Shown here in pieces: positions 52,037 through 61,060 of a stretch of 64,000 nucleotides of DNA. Within the stretch, counting starts at the first letter, position 1. Each line of letters begins with the position of its first letter. The DNA is taken from assembly GCF_018119395.1 (NCBI RefSeq), contig NZ_JAGPWD010000026.1:25261-89260 (forward strand). The letters are read 5' to 3'. The notes under the pieces were generated by a model, which saw nothing but the letters and a program-made list of their open reading frames with translations, ran no database searches and was not told the DNA's origin. Source of the stretch: Massilia sp. ZL223. GTDB taxonomy: Bacteria > Pseudomonadota > Gammaproteobacteria > Burkholderiales > Burkholderiaceae_D. The position numbers and the translations under genes were made by a program.

Positions 52037-53097
52037 AAGAATTCGGCGGTATCGTTGGTCGCCACGGTCTGCAGCAGGCCGTGCGCGACCAGCTCTTCGT
52101 AGTAGCAGGCGCGGTTGCGGCCGTTGGCCTTGGCGTAGTAGAGCGCCTGGTCGGCGTGGCCGAGCGTGACCACCGGCGAATCGCTGGCGCTGACGCTGGT
52201 GAAGCCGACGCTGACCGTCACCCGTCCCACCTGCGGAAAATCGTGGCTCTCGACGTTGGTGCGGAAGCGGTCGATGATCTTGCGCGCGTTCTCGAGGGTG
52301 GTGGAGCGCAGCAGCACCACGAATTCCTCGCCGCCGAAGCGGAATACGCGGTCCTGGGCGCGGAACGAAGACTGCAGCAGGTTGGCGATCAGGATCAGCA
52401 CCTCGTCGCCGTACAGGTGGCCGAAGCGGTCGTTCACGCCCTTGAAATGGTCGACGTCGACCACCGCCAGCCATTGCCTTTCCTCGCCGCCGTGATGGCG
52501 CCGCTCCGGCTGGCCCGGCACCAGCGGCTCGCTGTCCGAGGCGTGCAGCATGCGCGCCAGCTGGTCGTCGAAGGTCTTGCGGTTGAGCAGGCCGGTGAGC
52601 GAATCGCGCTCGCTGTAGTCGAGCAGGGTCTGGAAGTTGCGGTAGACGCTGACGATGCCGCTGATGACGTGGATGGCTTCCGGCGTGAACGGGCCCTGGT
52701 GCGCGATCTCGAGGCAGGTGTCGGCCTTGTCGCCGAACCAGACCGGCAGCCACAGGTGGTGCAGGCCGTCGCCGCCGCTTGCTTCGGCGCGCGAATCGTG
52801 ATTCTCGAGGCAGTGCGCGAGGGCGGGATAGCTGGCGATCGGCTCGCCAGGGCTGGCGCCGTCCCGGGGTTCTTCCGGGCAGGCCACGCCGCCCATGCGG
52901 ATGCAGGCGCGCGAACGCACGAACTTCTGGCCGCACACCGTCACGATGCTCAGCACCCGCGTCTGCACGGCATGCCCCAGCTCCTGCACCGCCGAGATCA
53001 CCGAGATGTCCAGCATCGTGTGATCGCGGTGGCCGGTCATGTCGACCATGTGTCGCAGCAAGGTGTCGTTCACGGGAGCGTCGTCAGTCAAAGGCAC
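52033..53097 (-). CDS. GGDEF-domain diguanylate cyclase
   Basis: This 354-residue protein has an N-terminal GAF-like sensor region with several Cys/His residues (about 25-160: TVCGQKFVRSRACIRMGGVACPEE) and a C-terminal GGDEF domain (DSLTGLLNRKTFDDQL, VVDVDHFKGVNDRFGH, the active loop RFGGEEFVVLL). It should make cyclic di-GMP. The RxxD inhibitory site is not evident upstream of GGEEF. It is divergent from flp (309-bp gap), so it may influence pilus use. Confidence 0.92.
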   Translation of the reverse strand: MPLTDDAPVNDTLLRHMVDMTGHRDHTMLDISVISAVQELGHAVQTRVLSIVTVCGQKFVRSRACIRMGGVACPEEPRDGASPGEPIASYPALAHCLENHDSRAEASGGDGLHHLWLPVWFGDKADTCLEIAHQGPFTPEAIHVISGIVSVYRNFQTLLDYSERDSLTGLLNRKTFDDQLARMLHASDSEPLVPGQPERRHHGGEERQWLAVVDVDHFKGVNDRFGHLYGDEVLILIANLLQSSFRAQDRVFRFGGEEFVVLLRSTTLENARKIIDRFRTNVESHDFPQVGRVTVSVGFTSVSASDSPVVTLGHADQALYYAKANGRNRACYYEELVAHGLLQTVATNDTAEFF

Positions 53098-53406
53098 GGG
53101 GCGTGGTACCGATGGTGCCGCTTTTTTGAGCGGCGAAGCGAAACAGGATAATCCTTTTTTGTATTACGGGCAATTATTCTTATCAATATTTATTCATTTT
53201 CCGGCATCGCTCTTGCGCCGTCCTGTGCCCGCCTTCCGACAGTTTATTCCTCGTCAGAATCTTCCGTTTCCACTAGGAAAAGTTGACTGTAGTCAAGTTG
53301 CCGCATGGAATGATTCGCTACAGTGAACTCACTGGCAAACGCAACAAAGCAGTAGCGACGGGGCCCCGACGCAGCCAGTTCCCTCAACCACCATAAGGAG
53401 TTTGTC
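53098..53406. promoter_or_regulatory. Divergent control region between the GGDEF gene and flp
   Basis: This 309-bp gap holds no gene. The first 130 bp are AT-rich and carry GTATTACGGGCAATTAT (53161-53177), shared with the HD-GYP upstream region. The right part carries the flp promoter and a palindrome (see 53283). ATAAGGAG (53393-53400) is the flp ribosome site. Confidence 0.6.
53283..53311 (+). promoter_or_regulatory. flp promoter with palindrome over the -35 box
   Basis: TTGACT (53283-53288) and TGGAAT (53306-53311) are 17 bp apart, a reasonable sigma-70 promoter 95 bp upstream of the flp ATG. TTGACTGTAGTCAA (53283-53296) is a perfect palindrome covering the -35 box, so a dimeric regulator could control pilin expression here. 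Confidence 0.55.
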
Positions 53407-53595
53407 ATGAACACGATGTTCTCCGCCATCAAAACCTTCGTTGCCGATGAAAACGGTGTGACTGCCATCGAATATGGCCTGATCGCCGCGCTCATCGGGG
53501 TCGCGATGGCCACGGTCGCCAAGACGCTTGGCTCGGAGATCAAGGACACGTTCCAGGACGTCGTCAACGCACTCACCGGCACCACCTCGACCTGA
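53407..53595 (+). CDS. flp: Flp type IVc major pilin
   Basis: This 62-residue prepilin has the Flp signature: basic leader ending NG, cleavage between Gly17 and Val18, then VTAIEYGLIAALIGVAMATV with Glu at mature position 5 and the adjacent Tyr. The C-terminus is short and Thr-rich. It is processed by the CpaA peptidase encoded next and assembled into tad pili for adhesion. A strong terminator follows the gene. Confidence 0.97.
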   Translation: MNTMFSAIKTFVADENGVTAIEYGLIAALIGVAMATVAKTLGSEIKDTFQDVVNALTGTTST

Positions 53596-53622
53596 TCGTC
53601 GTGCCCCCTCGTGGCTGCAGCC

Positions 53623-53643
53623 AGCCCCGGGGGGCTTTTTTTT
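53623..53643 (+). terminator. Terminator/attenuator between flp and cpaA
   Basis: Stem AGCCC/GGGCT with loop CGGG is followed by a run of eight T (53636-53643). It lies 27 bp after the flp stop and 12 bp before the cpaA start, so most transcripts should end here and some read on into the pilus machinery genes. Confidence 0.85.
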
Positions 53644-53654
53644 GGGGGTGCATC

Positions 53655-54185
53655 ATGCTTGTCGCACCGTATCTCGATACCTTGCTGCTGCTGATGGTGG
53701 TGGCGGGGGCAGTCAACGACCTGGCGAGCCGGCGCATTCCGAACCGGCTGCTGCTGGCCGGGATGGTGGGCGCACTCGGCCTGCACCTGGCCTCCGGCGC
53801 ACCCCTGGCAGGGGTGCTGGCCTGGCTGGGCGGCATGGCTACCGGCCTGGTCGTCTTCCTGCCGTTTTACCTGATCCGCGGCATGGCTGCCGGGGACGTC
53901 AAGATGATGGCCGCCGTAGGCGCTTTCACCGGTCCGCTCGAGGCCCTGCACATCGCCATCCTGGCCTGGTGCGCGGGCGGCGTCATGGCGCTGGCGATCG
54001 TCGCCGTCCGCGGCCGCCTGTTACCGGTGCTGTCGAATCTCTGGACCATCCTGCGCGGCGCGCTGCTGCGCCTGCCGCTTGCGCCGGCCTTCGGCACAGG
54101 AGGGCAGGACAGCGTCGGCTCCATGCCTTACGGGGTCGCGATTGCAGTCGGAACAATGATTATTTTGATAAGCCGCTATGGCTAA
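53655..54185 (+). CDS. cpaA: Prepilin peptidase CpaA/TadV
   Basis: This 176-residue inner-membrane aspartic protease has five to six membrane segments and lacks the N-terminal methylase domain, as is normal for CpaA. The catalytic aspartates are Asp22 (VNDLASRRIPN) and Asp81 (AAGDVKMM; the family GxGD motif reads AAGD here). It cuts the Flp leader. ATG 53655 has GGGGGTG upstream; a longer frame from 53601 overlaps the terminator and is rejected. Confidence 0.92.
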   Translation: MLVAPYLDTLLLLMVVAGAVNDLASRRIPNRLLLAGMVGALGLHLASGAPLAGVLAWLGGMATGLVVFLPFYLIRGMAAGDVKMMAAVGAFTGPLEALHIAILAWCAGGVMALAIVAVRGRLLPVLSNLWTILRGALLRLPLAPAFGTGGQDSVGSMPYGVAIAVGTMIILISRYG

Positions 54186-54290
54186 TCGGGGCCGGGTGGC
54201 CCTTTGTGGACCGTCAAAGGCCGGCAATGGACGCTCGCTAGAATCAAATCAAGTTCTCTCGAACACTTGTATTGAGCAGGAGGTGAGAAT

Positions 54291-55694
54291 ATGGAAGCGC
54301 TAACGGGAGCCGCAGCGGTTTACACGGCGAGGGATCCGGTGCCGGAAGGCCCCGGCGGGCAGCTTGCGCCGGCGGATGGCGAAGCTGTTCCCGTGCTGCC
54401 GCGCCAGGCGCGGACCCTGCGCGACACCGGCCTCGAGCCGCGCTTCGTCACTGCCCTGGTGGTCAAGGCGATGCACGCGGGCGGCAAGACGCCGCTGTCG
54501 GTGCTGACCGGCAGGCTGCGCCTGTCGGTGAGCGTGGTGCGCGAGGTGCTGCAGGGCCTGATCGCGGCGCAGCAGGCCGAAGTGGCCTGGTCGGGCGATT
54601 CCGACATCGACGTGCATTACCAGCTGACCGCCTTCGGGCAGCGCGCCGCCGCCGATTACCTGGCCGAATCGCGTTACTGCGGTCCGGCGCCGGTGCCGCT
54701 GGCGCACTACCGCGCGGTGGTGGAGCAGCAGTCGCTGCGCCTGGAAGTGAACGACGCAGCGCGGGCGCGCGTCACGCCGGGCGAGCTGCGCGCGGTGCTG
54801 GGCGAGGACGGCCTCGAACCGGCAGTGCGCGAACTCATCGGCGCGGCCCTGCATTCGAACCGCCCGCTGATGCTGTATGGCCCTTCCGGCAGCGGCAAGA
54901 CCACGCTGGCCAGGAAATTCGCCCGTCTGCGCCAGGAACCGGTCGCCGTGCCCTACGCGGTGCTGGTCAAGCACGAGATCGTGCAGCTCTACGATCCCGC
55001 CCTGCATCCGGCGCCGCTGGCGAACCGGCGCATGGAGGAGCGGCGCAGCTGCGACGCGCGCTGGGCGCTGTGCCAGCGTCCCCTGGTCCACATCGGCGCC
55101 GAGCTGACCCGCGACATGCTCGAACTGCGCGCCGACCCCGGCAGCGGCGTGTTCCATGCGCCGCCGCACCTGAGCGCCAACAACGGCCTGCTGGTGGTGG
55201 ACGACCTCGGGCGCCAGCGCATGCCGGCCGGCGAGCTGCTGCATCGCCTGCTGGGGGCCTTCGAGCACGGGCGCGACCACGTGGCCGTGCCCGGCGGCCC
55301 GGCCCATGCGCTGCCTTTCGATGTCAGCCTGGTGCTGGCCACCAGCCTGGCGCCCGAATCGGTGCTGGACGAATCCTGCCTGCGCCGCATCGGCTACCGC
55401 ATCGCGATCGGGCCCTTGGGCGAGGCCGGCTACCGCGCGCTGGTACAGCGCCAGGCGCGCCTGGGCCGGCTGGAGGCCGACGAAGCCGTGCTCGATTACC
55501 TGGTCAATGAGCTGCACCGCCGCACCCGGCGTCCGCTGCTGGCGGCCTATCCGCAGGAGCTGGTGCAGCGCATCCATGATTTCGCCGGTTTCGCCGGACG
55601 CACGCCGCGCTTCGACGTGGACAGCGTGACCCAGGCCTGGAGCAGCCTGTTCGGCGCCGGCTCGCTCCCGCTTGCAATGGGAGACCTGCGATGA
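54291..55694 (+). CDS. AAA+ ATPase with N-terminal winged-helix-like region, tad-locus associated
   Basis: This 467-residue cytoplasmic protein has an N-terminal part (about 40-145: VVKAMHAGGKTPLSVLTGRLRLSVSVVREVLQGL) that looks like a winged helix. The ATPase core has Walker A YGPSGSGKTTLARKF near 200 and Walker B GLLVVDDLGRQR near 300, and an arginine cluster (CLRRIGYRIAIGP) follows. It is not one of the standard Tad proteins, although similar genes sit in tad loci of related bacteria. ATG 54291 has an excellent ribosome site (AGGAGGTGAGAAT) and the stop overlaps cpaB. It may couple pilus assembly to regulation; its exact role is unknown. Confidence 0.8.
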   Translation: MEALTGAAAVYTARDPVPEGPGGQLAPADGEAVPVLPRQARTLRDTGLEPRFVTALVVKAMHAGGKTPLSVLTGRLRLSVSVVREVLQGLIAAQQAEVAWSGDSDIDVHYQLTAFGQRAAADYLAESRYCGPAPVPLAHYRAVVEQQSLRLEVNDAARARVTPGELRAVLGEDGLEPAVRELIGAALHSNRPLMLYGPSGSGKTTLARKFARLRQEPVAVPYAVLVKHEIVQLYDPALHPAPLANRRMEERRSCDARWALCQRPLVHIGAELTRDMLELRADPGSGVFHAPPHLSANNGLLVVDDLGRQRMPAGELLHRLLGAFEHGRDHVAVPGGPAHALPFDVSLVLATSLAPESVLDESCLRRIGYRIAIGPLGEAGYRALVQRQARLGRLEADEAVLDYLVNELHRRTRRPLLAAYPQELVQRIHDFAGFAGRTPRFDVDSVTQAWSSLFGAGSLPLAMGDLR

Positions 55695-56548
55695 AAAACC
55701 AACGTGCCGTGATCGTGATGGCCCTGGCCGTCGTGTTCGGCCTGGCCGCGGTGGCGCTGGCCGCGCAATGGCTGCTGAACGCCCCGGCGGCCAGCGCGGG
55801 CCGCATCGCGGTGGCCGTGGCCGATATCGATATCGGCCAGCGGCTTGCGCCCGAGATGGTCAAGCTGGTCGACTGGCCGGCCGACAGCGTGCCGAAAGGC
55901 GCGTTCGCCGACCCGCAGAAGCTCGCCGGCCGGGTGCTGCGCACCAGCGTGCTGGCGGGCGAACCGCTGAGCGAGGCCAAGCTGGCGCCGGCCGGCACCC
56001 TGGGCGGCCTGTCGGCCCTGATCGCCGAGGGCAAGCGCGCCATCACGGTGCGCGTCAACGACGTGATCGGTGTGGCGGGCTTCGCCTTGCCCGGCAATTA
56101 CGTCGACATCATCGTCAGCACCGAAACCGAGCCGCAGCCGCGGCCCCAGGGCGGGGAGCGCGAGCGCAACATCTCGAAGATCGTGCTCGAGCGCATCCTG
56201 GTGCTGGCCGTGGCGCAGGAAGTCAGCCGCGACGAGACCAAGCCCAAGGTCGTCAACGCGGTGACGCTCGAGGTCACGCCCGAGCAGGCCGAGAAGCTCG
56301 ACCTGGCGCGCAGCGTGGGCACGCTGTCGCTGGCGCTGCGCAACCAGGTCGATCCGGCCGCGGCCGCGACCCTGGGGGCGACCAAGGACAGCCTCCTTCC
56401 CGCGCCGGGCGCAGCGCTGCGGCAGGTCGCGCTGCCGGTACAAGCTCCGCAGCCGCGGCCACAGCTACGGCGGCCGCGGGCAGCGCCGCCGCAGCGCCAC
56501 TGCGTCGGCGTGATCAACGGCCTGCACACCTCGCAGGAATGCTTCTGA
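55691..56548 (+). CDS. cpaB: Tad pilus assembly protein CpaB/RcpC
   Basis: This 285-residue periplasmic protein has an N-terminal membrane anchor (AVIVMALAVVFGLAAVALAAQWLL) and an SAF domain (VAVADIDIGQRLAPEMVKLVDWP, VLRTSVLAGEPLSEAKL), then the RcpC-like FALPGNYVDIIVS region. The proline/arginine-rich tail (about 240-265) ends in a Cys-containing GVINGLHTSQECF. It helps gate the secretin. The ATG overlaps the ATPase stop (ATGA). Confidence 0.93.
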   Translation: MKNQRAVIVMALAVVFGLAAVALAAQWLLNAPAASAGRIAVAVADIDIGQRLAPEMVKLVDWPADSVPKGAFADPQKLAGRVLRTSVLAGEPLSEAKLAPAGTLGGLSALIAEGKRAITVRVNDVIGVAGFALPGNYVDIIVSTETEPQPRPQGGERERNISKIVLERILVLAVAQEVSRDETKPKVVNAVTLEVTPEQAEKLDLARSVGTLSLALRNQVDPAAAATLGATKDSLLPAPGAALRQVALPVQAPQPRPQLRRPRAAPPQRHCVGVINGLHTSQECF

Positions 56549-56564
56549 CACCTTCACGCCTGGG

Positions 56565-58121
56565 ATGAACGCCATGAACAGATGCTCCACGATCGCGCGG
56601 CGGGACGGGCTGCGCGCCTGCGCGGCGGCCGCCGGTATCGCGCTCCTTGCCGCCACCGCCATGCCGGCGGCGGCCGCGGCCAAGCCAGCCGCCGAGCCGG
56701 AAGCCAAACCCCAGGCCGGCTGCAGCGGCGAAGCCGCGCGCCCGGCGCGCCTGGCCCTCCACATGGGCAAGTCGACCATGCTGCGGCTGCCCGAACCGGT
56801 GCGCCACCGCAGCGTCGGCAATCCTTCCGTTGTGCAGGCCATGCTGGTCGCGCCCGACACCCTCTACATCGCCGGGGTCGACGTCGGCAGCACCAATATG
56901 ATCGTGCAGGGCCGCAGCGGCCTGTGCAGCATCGTCGACATCGCGGTGTCGATGGACCCGGCCGAAGTGCAGGCCACGCTGGCCGCCGTCATGCCCGAGG
57001 AAAAGGACATCCGCGTGATGTCGGCCATGGATACCCTGGTGCTGACCGGCACCGTCAGCGACGCCAGCGCGGTCGCGCGCGCCGTCGAACTGGCCGGGGC
57101 CTATGTGCGCCGGCCGCTGCGCCAGCTGCCGCCTGCGGCCAAGGACAACGAGACCGACGGCGTGATTCCCGTCGCCGCAAACAGCGGCGGTGGAGGCGCA
57201 GCGGGCGCGTCCGCCGGCGCGCGCGTGGTCAACCTGCTCGGCGTCAGCGCGCCGCAGCAGGTGCAGCTCGAAGTCAAGGTGGCCGAGGTGTCGCGCACCC
57301 TGATCGAACGCCTGGAATCCGGCTCGCGCTTTACCTTTACCCCCGGCAGCTGGGGAGCCATCCTGACTTCGAATTTCCTCACCGGCCGGGCGCGCGGAGG
57401 CATCGGGGGCAGCAAACCCAACGGCAACATGGTCGCCGTCGAAGCCGACAAGCAGGATGGCCTGGTGCGCATCCTGGCCGAGCCGAACGTGATGGCGATC
57501 AGCGGCCAGGAAGGCAGCTTCCTGGCCGGCGGCAAGTTCTACATCCCGGTGGCCCAGGACAACAACAAGGTGACCCTGGAAGAAAAGGAATTCGGCGTCG
57601 GCCTGCGCTTCACCCCGACCGTGCTGGCGGGCGGGCGCATCAACCTGAAGGTGGCGCCGGAAGTGTCGGAACTGTCGCGCGAAGGCATCGGCATCAACGC
57701 GGTGGGCATCGCCGGCACCGCCATCATGCCGCTGGTGACCACGCGCCGCGCCAGCACCACGGTGCAGCTGTACGACGGCCAGAGCTTCGCCATCGGCGGC
57801 CTGGTGAAGAACAACCTGGTGGCCAACCTGAAGGGCCTGCCGGTGCTGGGCGAAGTGCCGGTGCTGGGCGCGCTGTTCCGCAGCACCGATTACCAGCAGG
57901 ACCGAAGCGAGCTGGTGTTCGTGATCACCGTGCGCCTGGTCAAGCCGATCGCCGGCGCCGGCTATGCGCTGCCGACCGACAGGATCGGCCTGCCGTCGCG
58001 CGGCGAGATCCTGCTGGGCGGCAGCCTGGAAGGAAGGCCGCCTGCCGCCACGGCCGCCATGTCGACGCCGGCCATCGCGCCGCCGCCGTCGCAGACCGCG
58101 GGCGGCTTCGAGCTCAAATGA
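56565..58121 (+). CDS. cpaC: Tad secretin CpaC/RcpA
   Basis: This 518-residue outer-membrane secretin has a signal peptide (LRACAAAAGIALLAATAMPAAA), an N-terminal pilus/BON-type region (LALHMGKSTMLRLPEPVRHRS, VSDASAVARAVELAGAYV) and the secretin core (VQLEVKVAEVSRTLIERL, ILAEPNVMAISGQEGSFLAGG, FGVGLRFTPTVL, VLGEVPVLGALFRSTDYQ). It forms the outer-membrane pore for the pilus. A second ATG at 56574 is possible; the ribosome site is weak for both. Confidence 0.95.
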   Translation: MNAMNRCSTIARRDGLRACAAAAGIALLAATAMPAAAAAKPAAEPEAKPQAGCSGEAARPARLALHMGKSTMLRLPEPVRHRSVGNPSVVQAMLVAPDTLYIAGVDVGSTNMIVQGRSGLCSIVDIAVSMDPAEVQATLAAVMPEEKDIRVMSAMDTLVLTGTVSDASAVARAVELAGAYVRRPLRQLPPAAKDNETDGVIPVAANSGGGGAAGASAGARVVNLLGVSAPQQVQLEVKVAEVSRTLIERLESGSRFTFTPGSWGAILTSNFLTGRARGGIGGSKPNGNMVAVEADKQDGLVRILAEPNVMAISGQEGSFLAGGKFYIPVAQDNNKVTLEEKEFGVGLRFTPTVLAGGRINLKVAPEVSELSREGIGINAVGIAGTAIMPLVTTRRASTTVQLYDGQSFAIGGLVKNNLVANLKGLPVLGEVPVLGALFRSTDYQQDRSELVFVITVRLVKPIAGAGYALPTDRIGLPSRGEILLGGSLEGRPPAATAAMSTPAIAPPPSQTAGGFELK

Positions 58122-58150
58122 GCTCACATGCACTCAACAAGGGGATGGAC

Positions 58151-58426
58151 ATGGCAAGCAGAACAACCCGTTGGATCCTGGCGGCGCCCGCCGCGGCAGC
58201 CTTGCTGGGCTGCGTTTCCGGCACGCCCAACTATGACCGCGAATTCGGCAAGGCGTTGCGCGCCAACCTGGCGTCGCAGGTGCTCGACCCTGCCGCCGGC
58301 GCGAACACCGACCCGGCCGCGGGCATCGACGGCCAGGCCGCGCGCGCCGCGCACGAGCAGTACCAGCACTCCTACTCGCGTCCCCAGGCCGAACCGGCGC
58401 GCTCGCTGATCGGTACCGGAAAATGA
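58151..58426 (+). CDS. Small tad-locus lipoprotein
   Basis: This 91-residue lipoprotein has the signal TTRWILAAPAAAALLGC (lipobox LLGC), then an Ala/Gln/Asp-rich mature part without a recognised domain. AAGGGG (58139-58144) is six bases before ATG 58151; an in-frame ATG at 58118 overlaps the cpaC stop and would spoil the lipoprotein signal. It lies between the secretin and TadZ genes and probably assists the secretin (pilotin-like); this is inferred from position. Confidence 0.78.
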   Translation: MASRTTRWILAAPAAAALLGCVSGTPNYDREFGKALRANLASQVLDPAAGANTDPAAGIDGQAARAAHEQYQHSYSRPQAEPARSLIGTGK

Positions 58427-58478
58427 AAGCCGGCCACCCCGGGCCAAGGATGGCAAGCGCAGCTGCGGCGAGGATGCC

Positions 58479-59645
58479 ATGAGAGCGCTCCTGATCAGCC
58501 GCGACAGCCAGCTGTATGCGGAAATCGCGTCCCAGGGCGCGGCGCGCGTGCCGCCGCTGCACCTGGCGTCCACCCGCGCCAGCCTGCGCGATGCGCTCGA
58601 CCGCCCTGAAGCGGACGGCGCCCAGCTGGTGATCATCGACGCCAGCGAGACCGAGCCGCTCGAGGCCGCGCTGCTGGAGCGCCTGGCCCGCCAGTATCCG
58701 TCGGCCCAGCTGATGCTCCTGACCGACCACCACCAGCCGGACCTCCTGATCACCGCCATGCGCGCCGGCGTGCGCGAGGTGCTGCAGCTGCCGCTGGTGC
58801 ACCGCGCCTTCCACGAGGCGATGGACCGGATCTCGGCTGCCGCCGGCGTGTCCCTGACGCGCGACGGGAAGGTGCTCGCCTTCATCGCCTGCAAGGGCGG
58901 CAGCGGCGCGACCTTCATCTCGACCAATTTCGGCTACGCGCTGGCGACCCTGGCCGGCAAGAAGGTCCTGCTGGTCGACCTGCACGGCCAGTTCGGCGAC
59001 GCCGCGCTGTACGTGTCGGACCAGAAGCCGAGCATGACCCTGTCGGACGTGTGCGCCCAGATCGCCCGCGTCGATGCGCCTTTCCTGGATTCCTGCCTGG
59101 TGCACGTGGCCCCCGGCTTCGGCGTGCTGGCCGCGGCCGACGACCCGGGCCAGGCCAGGGAAGCCAAGCCGGAGCACATCGACACCATCCTGCGCGTGGC
59201 GCGCCAGCACTACGACTACGTGCTGCTCGACGTTGGCCGCCAGATCGACGCGGTCTCGCTGCGCGCGCTCGACATCACCGACACCATCTACCCGGTGCTG
59301 CAGCTGGCGCTGCCCGACATCCGCGACGCGCGCCGCCTGCTCGACATCTTCCGCTCGCTCGGCTACGTGCTGGACAACATCCGCCTGATCGTCAACCGCT
59401 ACGAGAAGGGCGGCAAGCTGCGCCTGCAGGACCTGCATGCGGCGCTCGGCTGCGAAGTGATGCACACCTTCCCGAACGACTACATCGCCGTGACCGACTC
59501 GGTGAACCAGGGCGTGCCGGTGCTGCAGCTGTCGCGCTCGAGCGCGGCCGCGCGCAGCCTGGCCGAGATGGTGGAGCTGGTGACGGCGCGCCGCGTCCAG
59601 GAAAACAAGGGCCTGCTCGATCGCCTGTTCGGCGGGGGCGCCTAG
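58479..59645 (+). CDS. cpaE: Tad pilus localisation ATPase-like protein CpaE/TadZ
   Basis: This 388-residue protein has an N-terminal receiver-like domain (LLISRDSQLYAEIAS, LVIIDASETEPLEAALLERL) without a clear phospho-acceptor site, and a C-terminal ParA/MinD-type domain (about 135-380). The deviant Walker A reads KGGSGATF, with Ala where Lys is usual, and VLLVDLHGQFGDAAL is present. Such TadZ proteins bind ATP weakly and mark the cell pole for pilus assembly. Confidence 0.92.
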   Translation: MRALLISRDSQLYAEIASQGAARVPPLHLASTRASLRDALDRPEADGAQLVIIDASETEPLEAALLERLARQYPSAQLMLLTDHHQPDLLITAMRAGVREVLQLPLVHRAFHEAMDRISAAAGVSLTRDGKVLAFIACKGGSGATFISTNFGYALATLAGKKVLLVDLHGQFGDAALYVSDQKPSMTLSDVCAQIARVDAPFLDSCLVHVAPGFGVLAAADDPGQAREAKPEHIDTILRVARQHYDYVLLDVGRQIDAVSLRALDITDTIYPVLQLALPDIRDARRLLDIFRSLGYVLDNIRLIVNRYEKGGKLRLQDLHAALGCEVMHTFPNDYIAVTDSVNQGVPVLQLSRSSAAARSLAEMVELVTARRVQENKGLLDRLFGGGA

Positions 59646-59690
59646 CCCCGCCCGACGCCAGCCCCCGACATTTCAAGACTGGAGCACCCG

Positions 59691-61049
59691 ATGTCCCTAC
59701 GAGAACGCCTTGCCAGCACCGAAGTCAGCACCAGCGCCGAGCGCCAGCTGGTCGCCGGGCTGCCGGACACCAGCAACCACGCCTACCAGGAGCTCAAGAA
59801 GCTGATGCACCAGATGATCCTCGACCGGATCGACCTGGAGCGCCTCAAGCGCCTGACCCCGGAGCAGTTCAAGCACGAGCTGGCGCTGCTGGTCCAGCGC
59901 ATCATCGAAGAAGAAAGAATCGTCCTCAACCAGCACGAGCGCCACCACCTGGTGCTCGACATCCAGCACGAGATGCTCGGCTTCGGGCCGCTCGAGCCGC
60001 TGCTGAACGATCCGACCGTCTCGGACATCCTGGTCAACACCGCCAGCAAGGTCTATGTCGAGCGGCGCGGCAAGCTGGAGCTGACCGACATCAGCTTCCA
60101 CGACAACGCGCACCTGATGAAGATCATCGAAAAGATCGTCTCGCGCGTGGGACGCCGGGTCGACGAGTCGAGCCCGATGGTCGACGCCAGGCTGCCGGAC
60201 GGTTCGCGCGTCAATGCGATCATCCCGCCGCTGGCGGTGGACGGCCCGCTGCTGTCGATCCGCCGCTTCGGCGCCACGCCGCTGACGGTGCAGAACCTGC
60301 TCGACTACAAGAGCCTGACCCCGCCCATGATCCAGGTGCTGGAGGGCCTGGGCACGGCCAAGGTGAACATATTGATCTCGGGCGGCACCGGCAGCGGCAA
60401 GACCACGCTGCTGAACCTGATCTCCGGCTTCATCCCGGGCAGCGAGCGGGTGGTGACGATCGAGGACGCTGCCGAGCTGCAGCTGCGCCAGCCGCACGTG
60501 GTGCGCCTCGAGACCCGTCCGCCCAATATCGAGGGCAAGGGCGAGGTGACCCAGCGCGCCTTGGTGCGCAACGCGCTGCGCATGCGGCCCGACCGCATCA
60601 TCCTGGGCGAGGTGCGCGGGGCCGAGGCGCTCGACATGCTGCAGGCGATGAACACCGGCCACGAAGGCTCGCTTGCCACCATCCACTCGAACACCCCGCG
60701 CGACGCCTTGTCGCGCCTGGAGAACATGGTCAGCATGGCCGGCGTCAGCTTGAGCGCGCGCGCGATCCGCCAGCAGATCGTGTCGGCCGTGACGGTGGTG
60801 GTGCAGGCTTCGCGCCTGACCGACGGTACGCGCAAGGTGGTCAGCATCCAGGAGATCACCGGCATGGAGGGCGACATCATCTCGATGCAGGAAATCTACC
60901 GCTTCGAGCAGCGCGGCGTGGACGCCGAGGGCAAGGTGCTGGGCCATTTCTGCGCCACCGGCGTGCGCCCGCGCTTCGCCGACCGCCTGCGCCTGTTCGG
61001 CGTGCCGGTGCCGGAAGACGCCTTCGATCCCGACCGGATCTTCGACTGA
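59691..61049 (+). CDS. cpaF: Tad secretion ATPase CpaF/TadA
   Basis: This 452-residue hexameric ATPase has an N-terminal helical domain and the core with Walker [15 protein letters not shown], the Asp box [12 protein letters not shown], Walker [15 protein letters not shown] and the His box [14 protein letters not shown]. It powers both extension and retraction of Flp pili. 45 bp follow cpaE and 11 bp precede tadB. Confidence 0.96.
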   Translation: MSLRERLASTEVSTSAERQLVAGLPDTSNHAYQELKKLMHQMILDRIDLERLKRLTPEQFKHELALLVQRIIEEERIVLNQHERHHLVLDIQHEMLGFGPLEPLLNDPTVSDILVNTASKVYVERRGKLELTDISFHDNAHLMKIIEKIVSRVGRRVDESSPMVDARLPDGSRVNAIIPPLAVDGPLLSIRRFGATPLTVQNLLDYKSLTPPMIQVLEGLGTAKVNILISGGTGSGKTTLLNLISGFIPGSERVVTIEDAAELQLRQPHVVRLETRPPNIEGKGEVTQRALVRNALRMRPDRIILGEVRGAEALDMLQAMNTGHEGSLATIHSNTPRDALSRLENMVSMAGVSLSARAIRQQIVSAVTVVVQASRLTDGTRKVVSIQEITGMEGDIISMQEIYRFEQRGVDAEGKVLGHFCATGVRPRFADRLRLFGVPVPEDAFDPDRIFD

Positions 61050-61060
61050 GGGGGGACGGC

